In this document: in pieces, positions 7,390-13,278 of the stretch
Layout: every line of letters starts with the position of its first letter
Position numbering within the stretch: the first letter of the stretch is position 1
Assembly (NCBI GenBank): GCA_010027825.1
Contig: RGUK01000017.1
Span: 1-18,057, forward strand
Source: a bacterium
GTDB taxonomy: Bacteria; Dependentiae; Babeliae; Babeliales; RVW-14
DNA length: 18,057 bases
Direction of reading: 5' to 3'
Program-made: the position numbers and the translations under genes
The notes under the pieces: model-generated
Databases searched by the model: none
Told to the model about the DNA's origin: nothing
Seen by the model: only the letters and a program-made list of their open reading frames with translations

Positions 7390-8207
7390 ATTTTTAGCGC
7401 CCCCCTTAATCCCCTTCTATCTAGTATCCCGTGGTTGGACTTGCCGTACTGAACACCATCCTTGCATTTGTTGAACTCTATTGTCTCGAAAGGGGTCTCG
7501 TCCGGCTGTACAAGATGAATCTCTATCCCCCTGTAGCCGAACTCGCCCTCGTTCTTAAGACAACGGTTTATATCCCTCATCATTATCTCGTTCAGGCTTA
7601 TGTCCAAGGCTCTGTATGCCATCTTTACGGCACGCATGAAGCCAGAGGGAATCTCCCACTTGTCTATGTCAAATCTTCTTCCCATGATGACATATATTTT
7701 GTCGCATCCCGCCTCTATGCACTGCTCGAGCGGTGCAAGCTGCCTGCTTCCCGCGTCCACCCATCCGTTCCTGTCCTCCACGAGGGCGGTTATCGCCACG
7801 CTCCCGAGTACGGCTTCAGCGAACTCGTCGGAAGTGACGGCTTTGTTTGAAACATAGTCCATTCTGCCGTCCTCTATGTTCATTCTTATGACCACGCTCT
7901 CGCAGATGGGGTCGTTCTTCACGGCACTATAGACGATCTTCTCCATCGGCTTCTGGTTCAGAACGCCGGTCTTCCACATGAAGCCGTAGTTGATTCCGAA
8001 GACATCAAATATTCCTCCTATGTCGCTCCACATTTGCGCAAGCCCTTTTGGACCTAAATAGGCATAAGAAGCGGCACATATAGATCCGGACGATATGCCT
8101 ATTGTGAAGTCGGAATCTATCCCACGCTCGTGGAGTCCGAGGGCTATCCCCGCTTGAACAGATCCCCTGGCGCCCTCGCCAGTGAAGCAAAATCCTGTCT
8201 TGCTCAT
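7386..8207 (-). CDS. Patatin-like phospholipase (273 aa)
   Basis: Patatin-family lipid acyl hydrolase. The oxyanion-hole motif G10-E-G-A-R-G15 and the nucleophile elbow G37-I-S39-S-G41 are both present at the expected places near the N-terminus. The catalytic Asp is D151 in VDAGSR, a D-A-G variant of the usual DG[GA]. No signal peptide or membrane helix is seen, so it would act in the cytoplasm or on the inner membrane face. I choose the ATG at 8207 (MSKTGFCFTG), which overlaps the upstream stop (ATGA); the longer frame back to 8522 is an out-of-frame shadow of the neighbouring gene. Unlike its operon partners it has no N-terminal tag. Likely roles are lipid attack on the host membrane or on a competitor, but neither is shown. 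Confidence 0.88.
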   Translation of the reverse strand: MSKTGFCFTGEGARGSVQAGIALGLHERGIDSDFTIGISSGSICAASYAYLGPKGLAQMWSDIGGIFDVFGINYGFMWKTGVLNQKPMEKIVYSAVKNDPICESVVIRMNIEDGRMDYVSNKAVTSDEFAEAVLGSVAITALVEDRNGWVDAGSRQLAPLEQCIEAGCDKIYVIMGRRFDIDKWEIPSGFMRAVKMAYRALDISLNEIMMRDINRCLKNEGEFGYRGIEIHLVQPDETPFETIEFNKCKDGVQYGKSNHGILDRRGLRGALKI

Positions 8208-8512
8208 TTTTTCTTCTTTCTCCTTTTCTTCTTCTTGCTGCAGTTTCCGCAACCGCAGTATGGATAACAGAAGCCGCAGCCGACCACGGATGGCCTTCCA
8301 GCAATTGATCCTGATGTCGTCCCGCCGCCAGAAGAGGGAGGGGGAGGAGGAGAAGGAGGAGGAGGAGGAGGAGGAGGAGTTGTGCCACCCGAAGAGCCGT
8401 CGGGAGTTCCTCCGGATGTTCCTACGCCATTCCCACCCGAAGATGGCCCGCCCCCGCCACCACCGGCGACTCCGTCCTCCAACATCCTCATCCATTCCGA
8501 AAACTTGATCAT
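8204..8512 (-). CDS. Tagged Gly/Pro/Cys-rich protein with Lys/Arg tail (102 aa)
   Basis: ATG at 8512 behind GGAGAG. The protein is a chain of low-complexity blocks: the tag MIKFSEWMRMLEDG (M-L-E/D site at 10-12), a Gly/Ser/Thr spacer with a six-Gly run, two proline runs (about 60-72), a second Gly/Ser spacer, a Cys-rich patch (GCGFCYPYCGCGNC, six Cys near residues 79-92) and an uninterrupted basic tail KKKKRRKKKK. The tail would bind DNA or RNA and the Cys patch could bind metal or form disulfides. I know no homologue. As the first gene of the minus-strand operon, with a TATA-like box upstream, it may be highly expressed. The blocks suggest an internal or DNA-condensing head protein, by inference. 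Confidence 0.75.
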   Translation of the reverse strand: MIKFSEWMRMLEDGVAGGGGGGPSSGGNGVGTSGGTPDGSSGGTTPPPPPPPPSPPPPPSSGGGTTSGSIAGRPSVVGCGFCYPYCGCGNCSKKKKRRKKKK

Positions 8513-8537
8513 GGCTCTCCAAATGACTAAAATGCTA

Positions 8538-8545
8538 CATATATA
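8538..8545 (-). promoter_or_regulatory. TATATATG box before the tagged-protein operon
   Basis: On the minus strand the sequence reads TATATATG, 25 bases upstream of the ATG at 8512 and clear of its GGAGAG site. It is the third TATA-type box found in a gene-start gap of this window. A plus-strand reading toward 8558 would leave almost no leader. Confidence 0.35.
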
Positions 8546-8557
8546 GCTCATCTAGGC

Positions 8558-8761
8558 ATGGAAATGAACTACGAGTACAAATACTTCATATGCTTTCTTG
8601 ATGAAAGCAATTCCTCAATCAAGCAGCTGGAGAAACTGCTTCAAGAGGGCTGGGAACCCGTCAGGGAGACAGCCATGCCCTCAAGCGGCTCTAACTATTC
8701 CGAGAACGCACAGCCCCCGACATGCATGTGCGTCCTCCGAAGACCTGTCACCAGTGTCTGA
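8558..8761 (+). CDS. DUF4177-like small protein (67 aa)
   Basis: The order YEYKYFICF, then SSIKQLEKLLQEGWEPVRETAM, then CMCVLRRP matches the plan of DUF4177-type proteins: a strand, a helix ending in the conserved EGWE-V turn, and a closing strand ending in basic residues. These are small proteins of unknown function common in phages and bacteria. Two starts are possible, the ATG at 8558 and another at 8564 (MNYEYKY); the AGG before them fits either. The gene is divergent from the tagged operon and its last 14 bases overlap the end of the convergent gene at 8748. Confidence 0.65.
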   Translation: MEMNYEYKYFICFLDESNSSIKQLEKLLQEGWEPVRETAMPSSGSNYSENAQPPTCMCVLRRPVTSV

Positions 8762-8951
8762 TAACACTAGCGATGACGAATCCACAAGTTATGAAGTTTA
8801 CGGTTACTATCAAAAACTTCAGCAGGAACGCCGCCAAAGCCTCCTCCCTGCGGAGCACGGGCAGATCAGGTTTGTCGGCATCTGTAACGCCTATTCTGTA
8901 ATCAAGGGCCCTCGCCAGAATAAGCAAGAATCTGTTTCTTATGATCTTCAT
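8748..8951 (-). CDS. Small membrane protein (about 67 aa)
   Basis: I favour the ATG at 8951, 17 bases after the SET-gene stop; a GTG at 8999 would add 16 residues and overlap that gene. The N-terminus MKIIRNRFLLILARALDYR is an amphipathic or weakly membrane-seeking helix. Residues about 44-62 (FLLKFLIVTVNFITCGFVIASV) form a clear transmembrane helix ending in a short basic tail. No family is recognised. No good ribosome site is visible, so the start is uncertain. It closes the minus-strand set that begins at 10754. Confidence 0.55.
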   Translation of the reverse strand: MKIIRNRFLLILARALDYRIGVTDADKPDLPVLRREEALAAFLLKFLIVTVNFITCGFVIASVIRHW

Positions 8952-8968
8952 GAAAATATGTATAAAGA

Positions 8969-9472
8969 TCAGAGCGGTTTGAACACCTGCGTCGTACACG
9001 AGTTGGGTTGCTCGCTCGCCTGCTCAAAAACACTTTGAGAAGGATTGGTCTTCTTTGCCACATCCACCCTCTCTCTGTTCTTGAAGTAGTTCGGGCCGTA
9101 GCTCACAAATATCTCCTCGCCTTTCGCTATCTTTTTAAGGCATTTTATGTCCGCCACTTCGTTTTTGAGATCAAAACTTATTGACGCGTTGTTGTCCTCC
9201 TGGTGGTTGTATATTTGGCCGTAGCCCATCACCATGAGAAAATGCCCGCCGTGCCTCTTGCACTCCTCGCAAGGACATGTATTGGTAAACATGTACGACC
9301 AGATAACAGGATCCTTGTGGTATTTCATTCTGAAGCCCATGACTTTCATGGGGCATCTCTCTATGAGATCGCCGGGCTCTATGTCCTCTGTGGCGAAGAC
9401 TCCCTTGCCGTGAACGGGAGAGTAGTCAAGCCTGATCTTTCTTTCAAAACTGAGAGAGGGTCTTTCTTCCAT
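8969..9472 (-). CDS. SET-domain protein, probable lysine methyltransferase (167 aa)
   Basis: A compact SET domain fills most of the protein. Visible motifs are the HGKGVFAT cofactor loop at 21-28 (GxG), the YNHQEDNN block at 88-95 (the NH-x-x-x-x-N SAM/pseudoknot motif) and GEEIFVSYG at 118-126, with Y125 in the catalytic-Tyr place. A CPCEEC insertion at about 66-71 could bind a metal with a nearby Cys or His. SET enzymes use S-adenosylmethionine to methylate Lys in proteins. The short length, close to viral stand-alone SET proteins, means little room for a substrate-binding domain. The last 30 residues look disordered. The ATG at 9472 follows the 65-aa gene by 15 bases; no strong ribosome site is seen. 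The target is unknown. Confidence 0.82.
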   Translation of the reverse strand: MEERPSLSFERKIRLDYSPVHGKGVFATEDIEPGDLIERCPMKVMGFRMKYHKDPVIWSYMFTNTCPCEECKRHGGHFLMVMGYGQIYNHQEDNNASISFDLKNEVADIKCLKKIAKGEEIFVSYGPNYFKNRERVDVAKKTNPSQSVFEQASEQPNSCTTQVFKPL

Positions 9473-9487
9473 GAAAATAACATAGCT

Positions 9488-9685
9488 TCAGGAGAACCAA
9501 ATATCCCAGTCGTCGGCTTCTTTTTCCACCACCTCGGCCATTAGACCAAGCGTCGCTTCTTTGTATATCTTGGCCGCCTTCCTGAGCATTTCGCTTCTTT
9601 TCTCGTCGGCCGAAGCCCTGGCGAGCCGGGCGATCTCGTCGGCCCTTTCTATCAACTCGTTTCTGACAAATGGAGCCAATCCCAT
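9488..9685 (-). CDS. Small helical protein of unknown function (65 aa)
   Basis: The ATG at 9685 is preceded by CGGAGGAACACGC, a near-perfect Shine-Dalgarno site with 7-base spacing, so I prefer it. An in-frame TTG at 9784 would overlap the AAA gene and add 33 residues starting IKYSGWQRPG, which resembles the tag. The 65-aa product is charged helix (VRNELIERADEIARLARAS, then KRSEMLRKAAKIYKEATLGLMAEVVEKEADDWDIWFS). No known domain. It probably belongs to one transcript with the AAA ATPase and the SET protein. Confidence 0.65.
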   Translation of the reverse strand: MGLAPFVRNELIERADEIARLARASADEKRSEMLRKAAKIYKEATLGLMAEVVEKEADDWDIWFS

Positions 9686-9746
9686 GCGTGTTCCTCCGGA
9701 CTTATGTATGCCGTCGGAACGATGGGAAAAGTCCGTTTTCGTCCAA

Positions 9747-10754
9747 TCAATGCCTGGCCTCTGCCACCCTGAATATTTGATCAAGGCTCATGCCCTCGGA
9801 TTCACCCGCCATTTCCGCACCCAAGATCTTCATCCTTGTTTCCGCATCCGGATTGCCGAACTCTCTTACAAACTTGAATCTAGATGGACGACTCTTAAGC
9901 GCATCGTCTACCTTGCCTATGTCATTGACCGTCATTATGAACACCACGTTCTCATGGGTGGTGTAGACGCCGTCAAGCCCGTTCAGGATGATGTCAAATG
10001 TAAATTTGATGTTCTTGTTGTCGCCCCCCAGTATGCAGCTTCTTCCGTCAAAGTAGTTGTCGAAATCTTCGAAAAGAACGACGCATCTTTTGGGAATCTG
10101 AGAAAATATGAGCAACAGATCATGGTTGGTCCAATCGGGACTCAATGTGAAGATCATGATCGGGAGCCTATGTTTAGTGGCTAGATACTTTATGAGGTGA
10201 GTTTTTCCGTTGCCCGGGGGGCCGTACAACAGCGCGCTTGTTTTCTTTCTCTTTTCCTCCGAAACTTCTCTCACCTCCTCCTCGAAATCCTCCCACAATT
10301 CCCTTCTCACAACGGGCTCATCAAAGTTTTCCTTCAGCGATCCTATCTTGTCGGTTCCATATGGGAGCATCAATTGCACAGGCACCCCCAGAGTACACAG
10401 CTGCATCTCTGCAATCTTGAGCCTTATGAAGTCTTTTAGCCTTTTATGTCTCCATCGGAAGCAAGTGATCGTGGTGATGTGGTCTTTTTCATTGAATCCA
10501 GCCTGCATCAGCCTTTCTGAATGATTTATGAAAAACCAAGGCGAGTCTTTGAAGAAGCAAAACGCAACATAAGCCACGGGATGCCTGTTTTCTGACACAA
10601 GCTCCTCATATACCATTACTTTTCTGTCGTCCTTGCACAGATCGTAGAGTGTCTTGTATATGTTTGCATCCACCCTCATTTCTATGAGCAAGACATACTT
10701 GAAAAAAGCGAAGGTCCCGAACAGTGATGCCAAGACGGTTATGAATGTCGCCAT
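9747..10754 (-). CDS. BCS1-like membrane-anchored AAA ATPase (335 aa)
   Basis: AAA+ ATPase. Residues 1-25 (MATFITVLASLFGTFAFFKYVLLI) form one N-terminal transmembrane helix. Residues about 28-170 form a beta-rich region in the place of the BCS1 N-terminal domain. The ATPase core has Walker A GPPGNGKT at 178-185, Walker B VVLFED at 225-230, a sensor-1 Asn in MTVND (277) and arginine-finger candidates in SRPSRFKF (289-294). The order TM, N-domain, AAA is the BCS1 plan; in mitochondria BCS1 moves a folded protein across a membrane. The C-terminus ends soon after the arginine finger, so the usual lid is short. ATG at 10754; ribosome site weak. A role in protein remodelling at the host membrane is inferred. 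Confidence 0.82.
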   Translation of the reverse strand: MATFITVLASLFGTFAFFKYVLLIEMRVDANIYKTLYDLCKDDRKVMVYEELVSENRHPVAYVAFCFFKDSPWFFINHSERLMQAGFNEKDHITTITCFRWRHKRLKDFIRLKIAEMQLCTLGVPVQLMLPYGTDKIGSLKENFDEPVVRRELWEDFEEEVREVSEEKRKKTSALLYGPPGNGKTHLIKYLATKHRLPIMIFTLSPDWTNHDLLLIFSQIPKRCVVLFEDFDNYFDGRSCILGGDNKNIKFTFDIILNGLDGVYTTHENVVFIMTVNDIGKVDDALKSRPSRFKFVREFGNPDAETRMKILGAEMAGESEGMSLDQIFRVAEARH

Positions 10755-10823
10755 GACTTGAATATAGTCAAAATCTTCAAATAATCAAGCCAAATTTCTA
10801 CACCGCCAGTCCTTCAGATCGCA

Positions 10824-10841
10824 ATGAACTACCCACCCGCT
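10824..10841 (-). repeat. 18-bp terminal inverted repeat, left copy
   Basis: ATGAACTACCCACCCGCT is the perfect inverse of the copy at 14504-14521, and forms one arm of the first hairpin of the small palindromic element. In this orientation it reads as a right end pointing left. Confidence 0.85.
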
Positions 10842-11012
10842 TTAGCGGGTGGGAGGAATTGCCGTCCTGTAAAAAAATTGGTTTCGGTAACTATCTTATG
10901 TCAAGGTTGGTTGGTGTTGGCACTTTCCACAAGAAAGTAAAAAGCCGTAACGCACATGAAAAACAGTCAACCTTGACGAAAACAATTCATCCCACCCGCT
11001 AAAGCGGGTGGG
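10824..11012. mobile_element. Palindrome-flanked IS200/IS605-type non-autonomous element
   Basis: Two near-identical perfect hairpins bound a 137-base core. The first is CCCACCCGCT (10832-10841) with AGCGGGTGGG (10844-10853); the second has the same arms at 10991-11000 and 11003-11012. The left edge TGAACTA and the flanking GGAATTGCCG fit the right end of an IS200/IS605 element read in reverse. The core holds two more inverted repeats, GTCAAGGTTG (10900-10909) with CAACCTTGAC (10969-10978), and ACTTTC (10922-10927) with GAAAGT (10933-10938). No gene is present. This is what a PATE-type element, mobilised in trans by a TnpA, looks like. Outer limits are approximate. Confidence 0.65.
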
Positions 11013-11047
11013 TTTCCTTGCCAGAATCATATAAAGAAGGAAAATTT

Positions 11048-11416
11048 ATGCCGTTACCAAATTTGAATAGTCCAACTAAAGTTGAAGGTAAAAATGTTTT
11101 AATTGCTGATGTTCCCACAACTGCTAGTGGAATATTGGTTAATCCGAGTGGTAGTAATAAGACATTAAAACTTAGTAGTTATTATGTTAGTAATATTGAT
11201 GGAACTAATGCTTGTGATATTACATCTTATATATTTGATAATTCTACCAGTGCCACAGGATATTTGGCTAACACAATAAGTGTGCCAAGTGATGCTAGTC
11301 TTTTACCACTCACAAAAGATAGCAATATTTATATTATGGAAAATCAAACATTGTTTGCTAGAGCTAGTGCGTCTGGTGATTTGAGCATAATATTGAGTTA
11401 TGAGGAAATATCATGA
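11048..11416 (+). CDS. Phage virion-type protein, AT-rich (122 aa)
   Basis: ATG at 11048 after AAAGAAGGAAAATTT, a good ribosome site. A TTG at 11018 lies just past the mobile-element hairpin and is less likely. The product is beta-rich with many Ser/Thr/Asn: ILVNPSGSNKTLKLSSYYVSN, NIDGTNACDITSYIFD, ISVPSDASLLPLTKDSNIYI, then LFARASASGDLSIILSYEEIS. The pattern N-P-x-S-x-N-K...V-x-N-x-D-G-T-N-A-x-D...G-D-L resembles small structural proteins of many environmental phages. It has no enzyme motif. The gene is clearly lower in GC than its neighbours. Its stop overlaps the next ATG, so it is coupled to the fibre protein. Confidence 0.7.
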   Translation: MPLPNLNSPTKVEGKNVLIADVPTTASGILVNPSGSNKTLKLSSYYVSNIDGTNACDITSYIFDNSTSATGYLANTISVPSDASLLPLTKDSNIYIMENQTLFARASASGDLSIILSYEEIS

Positions 11417-12597
11417 GAGGACGCGGAAGTTTTTTGACAGCATCTCCACCAAATTTTACAACGACTAGTGCTGGTGGAATATTTGGACTTAATGATGTTG
11501 CGATTTTGCGCGCTGCTAATCAGTGGCCTCGCGGCCCACTTGCTCCGACCGGCCTCACGGCAGCGGCAGGCAACGCTCAACTCACGCTGAGTTGGACCGC
11601 ACCAACGACCACGCACGGCGCGATCACCAACTACCTTGTGGAATACACGCCGTCAGGCGGCAGTGCGCAGTATGTCCTGACAGGCAGCACCAACACTTCG
11701 TACACGCTCGCCGGATTGACCAACGGCACTTCGTACACGGTACGGGTGGCGGCGGTGAACTTCACCGCTGGGGATTGGAGTGGGACGGCGACGGGGACGC
11801 CATCAGAACAAGTATTGGTTGAATATCTCGTTGTTGCCGGTGGTGGTGGGGGTGGCAATCGTAATCCCTCGGGAGGTGGTGGCGGTGGTGGTGGTGGCTT
11901 TAGAACCGGAACGATTTTGCTATATAGAGCACAACAATATGTTGTTGTTGTGGGTGCTGGCGGATCACAAGTGAGTAATGGACTTGTTTCTTCTGCATTT
12001 GGAATTGAGTCTGCGGGAGGTGGTGCTGGCGGAATAAGTTCTGTCGCTGGTTCAGGAGGATCTGGTGGTGGAGCAAAGAGAGACGGAGGTTCTGGTGGCG
12101 CCGGTAATGTTCCCTCGGTAACTCCCGTACAAGGTTACAACGGCGGTAACACTAGTGTTGGAGGCTACAGAGGCGGTGCCGGTGGCGGTGGAGCTAATGG
12201 CGTCGGCGGAAACGGCGGCGGAGATGGCAGTGCTGACGGTGAGTTAAGCGGAAATGGTGGTCCCGGAAAATCTTCTACAATAACAGGATCAACAGTTTAC
12301 TATTGCGGCGGTGGTGGCGGATCTAATGAAGGTAGTGGAATTGTAGGTTTGGGGGGCATTGGAGGAGGTGGTAACGGAGGTTATGCTTATGGATCACCCG
12401 GCGCTTCAGGCGGTGCGTATACTGGGGGTGGAGGTGGGGGTTCTGTTAGGAGCGGACACTCCGGCGGCGCTGGCGGTTCGGGCATCGTAATTATTCGCTC
12501 CCCTGTTGCGGTATCCACTACCGGATCACCCACGGTATCCACAGTCGGCACCGATACCGTCTACATCTTCACTGGCAGCGGGAGCATAACATTCTAA
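11413..12597 (+). CDS. Fibronectin type III plus glycine-rich fibre protein (394 aa)
   Basis: The ATG at 11413 overlaps the previous stop, behind GAGGAAAT. Residues 1-40 (MRGRGSFLTASPPNFTTTSA...LRAANQWPRG) look like a phage virion-attachment segment. Residues about 43-132 form a fibronectin type III domain (PTGLTAAAGNAQLTLSW ... YTLAGLTNGTSYTVRVAAVN). Residues about 140-365 are a long glycine-rich region with runs of 5-9 Gly. The end (SGIVIIRS, then TVYIFTGSGSITF) is the closing strand usual for glycine-rich phage tail-tip or fibre proteins. Composition shifts sharply near 11515, from AT-rich to GC-rich, so the FN3 part was probably joined by recombination. Likely host-surface binding. Confidence 0.75.
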   Translation: MRGRGSFLTASPPNFTTTSAGGIFGLNDVAILRAANQWPRGPLAPTGLTAAAGNAQLTLSWTAPTTTHGAITNYLVEYTPSGGSAQYVLTGSTNTSYTLAGLTNGTSYTVRVAAVNFTAGDWSGTATGTPSEQVLVEYLVVAGGGGGGNRNPSGGGGGGGGGFRTGTILLYRAQQYVVVVGAGGSQVSNGLVSSAFGIESAGGGAGGISSVAGSGGSGGGAKRDGGSGGAGNVPSVTPVQGYNGGNTSVGGYRGGAGGGGANGVGGNGGGDGSADGELSGNGGPGKSSTITGSTVYYCGGGGGSNEGSGIVGLGGIGGGGNGGYAYGSPGASGGAYTGGGGGGSVRSGHSGGAGGSGIVIIRSPVAVSTTGSPTVSTVGTDTVYIFTGSGSITF

Positions 12598-12608
12598 AAG
12601 GAGAAACT

Positions 12609-12851
12609 ATGGCACACTTTGCAGAACTGGACGAACAAAGCATCGTCACTAACGTCGTAGTCGTCCACAACAACGAGCTGCTCGTCAACGGCGTGGAGAG
12701 CGAAAATAAAGGCATCGACTTTCTGGAGTCACTGTTTGGTCACCGGCGCTGGAAGCAAACCAGTTACAACAACAACATGCGCGGGCATTACGCTGGTATC
12801 GGCATGAGGTACGACGAAGCGACTGACCAATTTGTTGAGGGCATATCATGA
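12609..12851 (+). CDS. Small fibre-associated phage protein (80 aa)
   Basis: ATG at 12609 after AAAAGGAGAAACT, a textbook ribosome site, 11 bases beyond the fibre-gene stop. It opens MAHFAELDEQSIVTNVVVVHN and ends QTSYNNNMRGHYAGIGMRYDEATDQF. This MAHFAxLDE...RWxQTSYN.N.RG.YAGIG.xYD pattern is one I recognise from many cyanophage and environmental myophage genomes, near tail genes, where it has no assigned function. Stop overlaps the next ATG (ATGA). Arg codons here are CG-type, unlike the left 10 kb. Confidence 0.75.
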   Translation: MAHFAELDEQSIVTNVVVVHNNELLVNGVESENKGIDFLESLFGHRRWKQTSYNNNMRGHYAGIGMRYDEATDQFVEGIS

Positions 12852-12988
12852 CCCTCTACTACGCCTACCCGTCCGCCATCATCGGGAACACACCGCGTAT
12901 TGTGTGGCACTGGCGTTTTTACCTTTCTTGCGGCGATAACGCCCCTACTTTCGTAGAAAGTTTGCCTATTGCAGATCGTGAGCGATAG
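12848..12988 (+). pseudogene. Truncated phage ORF at IS left flank (46 codons)
   Basis: An ATG overlapping the previous stop (ATGA) opens MTLYYAYPSAIIGNTPRIVW, which looks like a genuine coupled phage gene. The reading continues HWRFYLSCGDNAPTF and stops at 12986-12988, inside the palindrome before the TnpB element. The last part reads as noise in a structured, more AT-rich stretch. The simplest view is a gene cut by insertion of the IS, whose remainder was lost or displaced. The exact junction, somewhere around 12910-12960, cannot be fixed. Confidence 0.45.
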
Positions 12989-13010
12989 CGAATGAGCAAA
13001 ATAGGCAAAC
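12960..13010. repeat. 11-bp inverted repeat at presumed IS left end
   Basis: GTTTGCCTATT at 12960-12970 is the exact reverse complement of AATAGGCAAAC at 13000-13010, with an inner ATCG/CGAT arm. A further small palindrome, ACTTTC-GTA-GAAAGT, lies at 12947-12961. Just downstream (13013-13037) comes a sequence reminiscent of the left-end hairpin flank of the element at 10824-11012 (TAGCGGGATGAATCG beside AGCGGGTGGGATGAATTG). Together they likely form the structured left end of the TnpB element. Confidence 0.5.
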
Positions 13011-13128
13011 CTCTTTAGGGTAGCGGGATGAATCGCCGTATAGTCATAATTTAGCACTAATCCATGCTTTTTTCAATGGCTCCTAAAATTAGGTTCAAAA
13101 ATCAGTTCTAGCACACTATATACAATGC

Positions 13129-13278
13129 ATGAGCAAAGAGAACAAAGAAAAAGATATGCTGATTCGTGTTCAACCATCACTGTTTGAGCAATTCAAAAAA
13201 AAGTGCGAAGAAAACTACAAAACAATAAGCGAAGTAGTCCGTGATTTCATGGTCAACTACACCAAAGAGGACAATTGA
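13129..13278 (+). CDS. Small ribbon-helix-helix-like protein coupled to TnpB (49 aa)
   Basis: ATG at 13129; the stop at 13276-13278 overlaps the TnpB start (TTGA), so the two are translationally coupled. The product is MSKENKEKDMLIRVQPSLFE followed by a helix, QFKKKCEENYKTISEVVRDF, and a short tail. A basic strand (LIRVQP) then two helices with TISEVVRD is the ribbon-helix-helix plan used by small DNA-binding repressors. A TATATA stretch lies at 13117-13122. It probably regulates the element or marks its ends; that role is inferred. No TnpA is present. Confidence 0.6.
   Translation: MSKENKEKDMLIRVQPSLFEQFKKKCEENYKTISEVVRDFMVNYTKEDN

Larger units (their letters stand above)
10755..11047. other. 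Noncoding gap between the minus-strand and plus-strand blocks
   Basis: This gap holds the palindrome-flanked element, a short AT-rich leader before the AAA gene on the minus strand, and the ribosome site of the gene at 11048. I see no gene in it. The AAA gene start and the first fibre-module gene diverge here. Confidence 0.6.

Noticed and set aside
8208..8522. N-terminal extension of the phospholipase
   Set aside because: The extension is Arg/Ser-rich noise from another frame of the 8204-8512 gene; MSKTGFCFTG is the normal patatin start.
8752..8767. AGTGT/ACACT hairpin as a bidirectional terminator between convergent genes
   Set aside because: Only five pairs and no T-run on either strand.
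10832..11012. Hairpins as rho-independent terminators
   Set aside because: Strong stems but no T-run follows in either direction; transposon-end identity explains them.
11413..12597. Diversity-generating retroelement target in the fibre gene
   Set aside because: No reverse transcriptase and no template/variable repeat pair is visible in the window.
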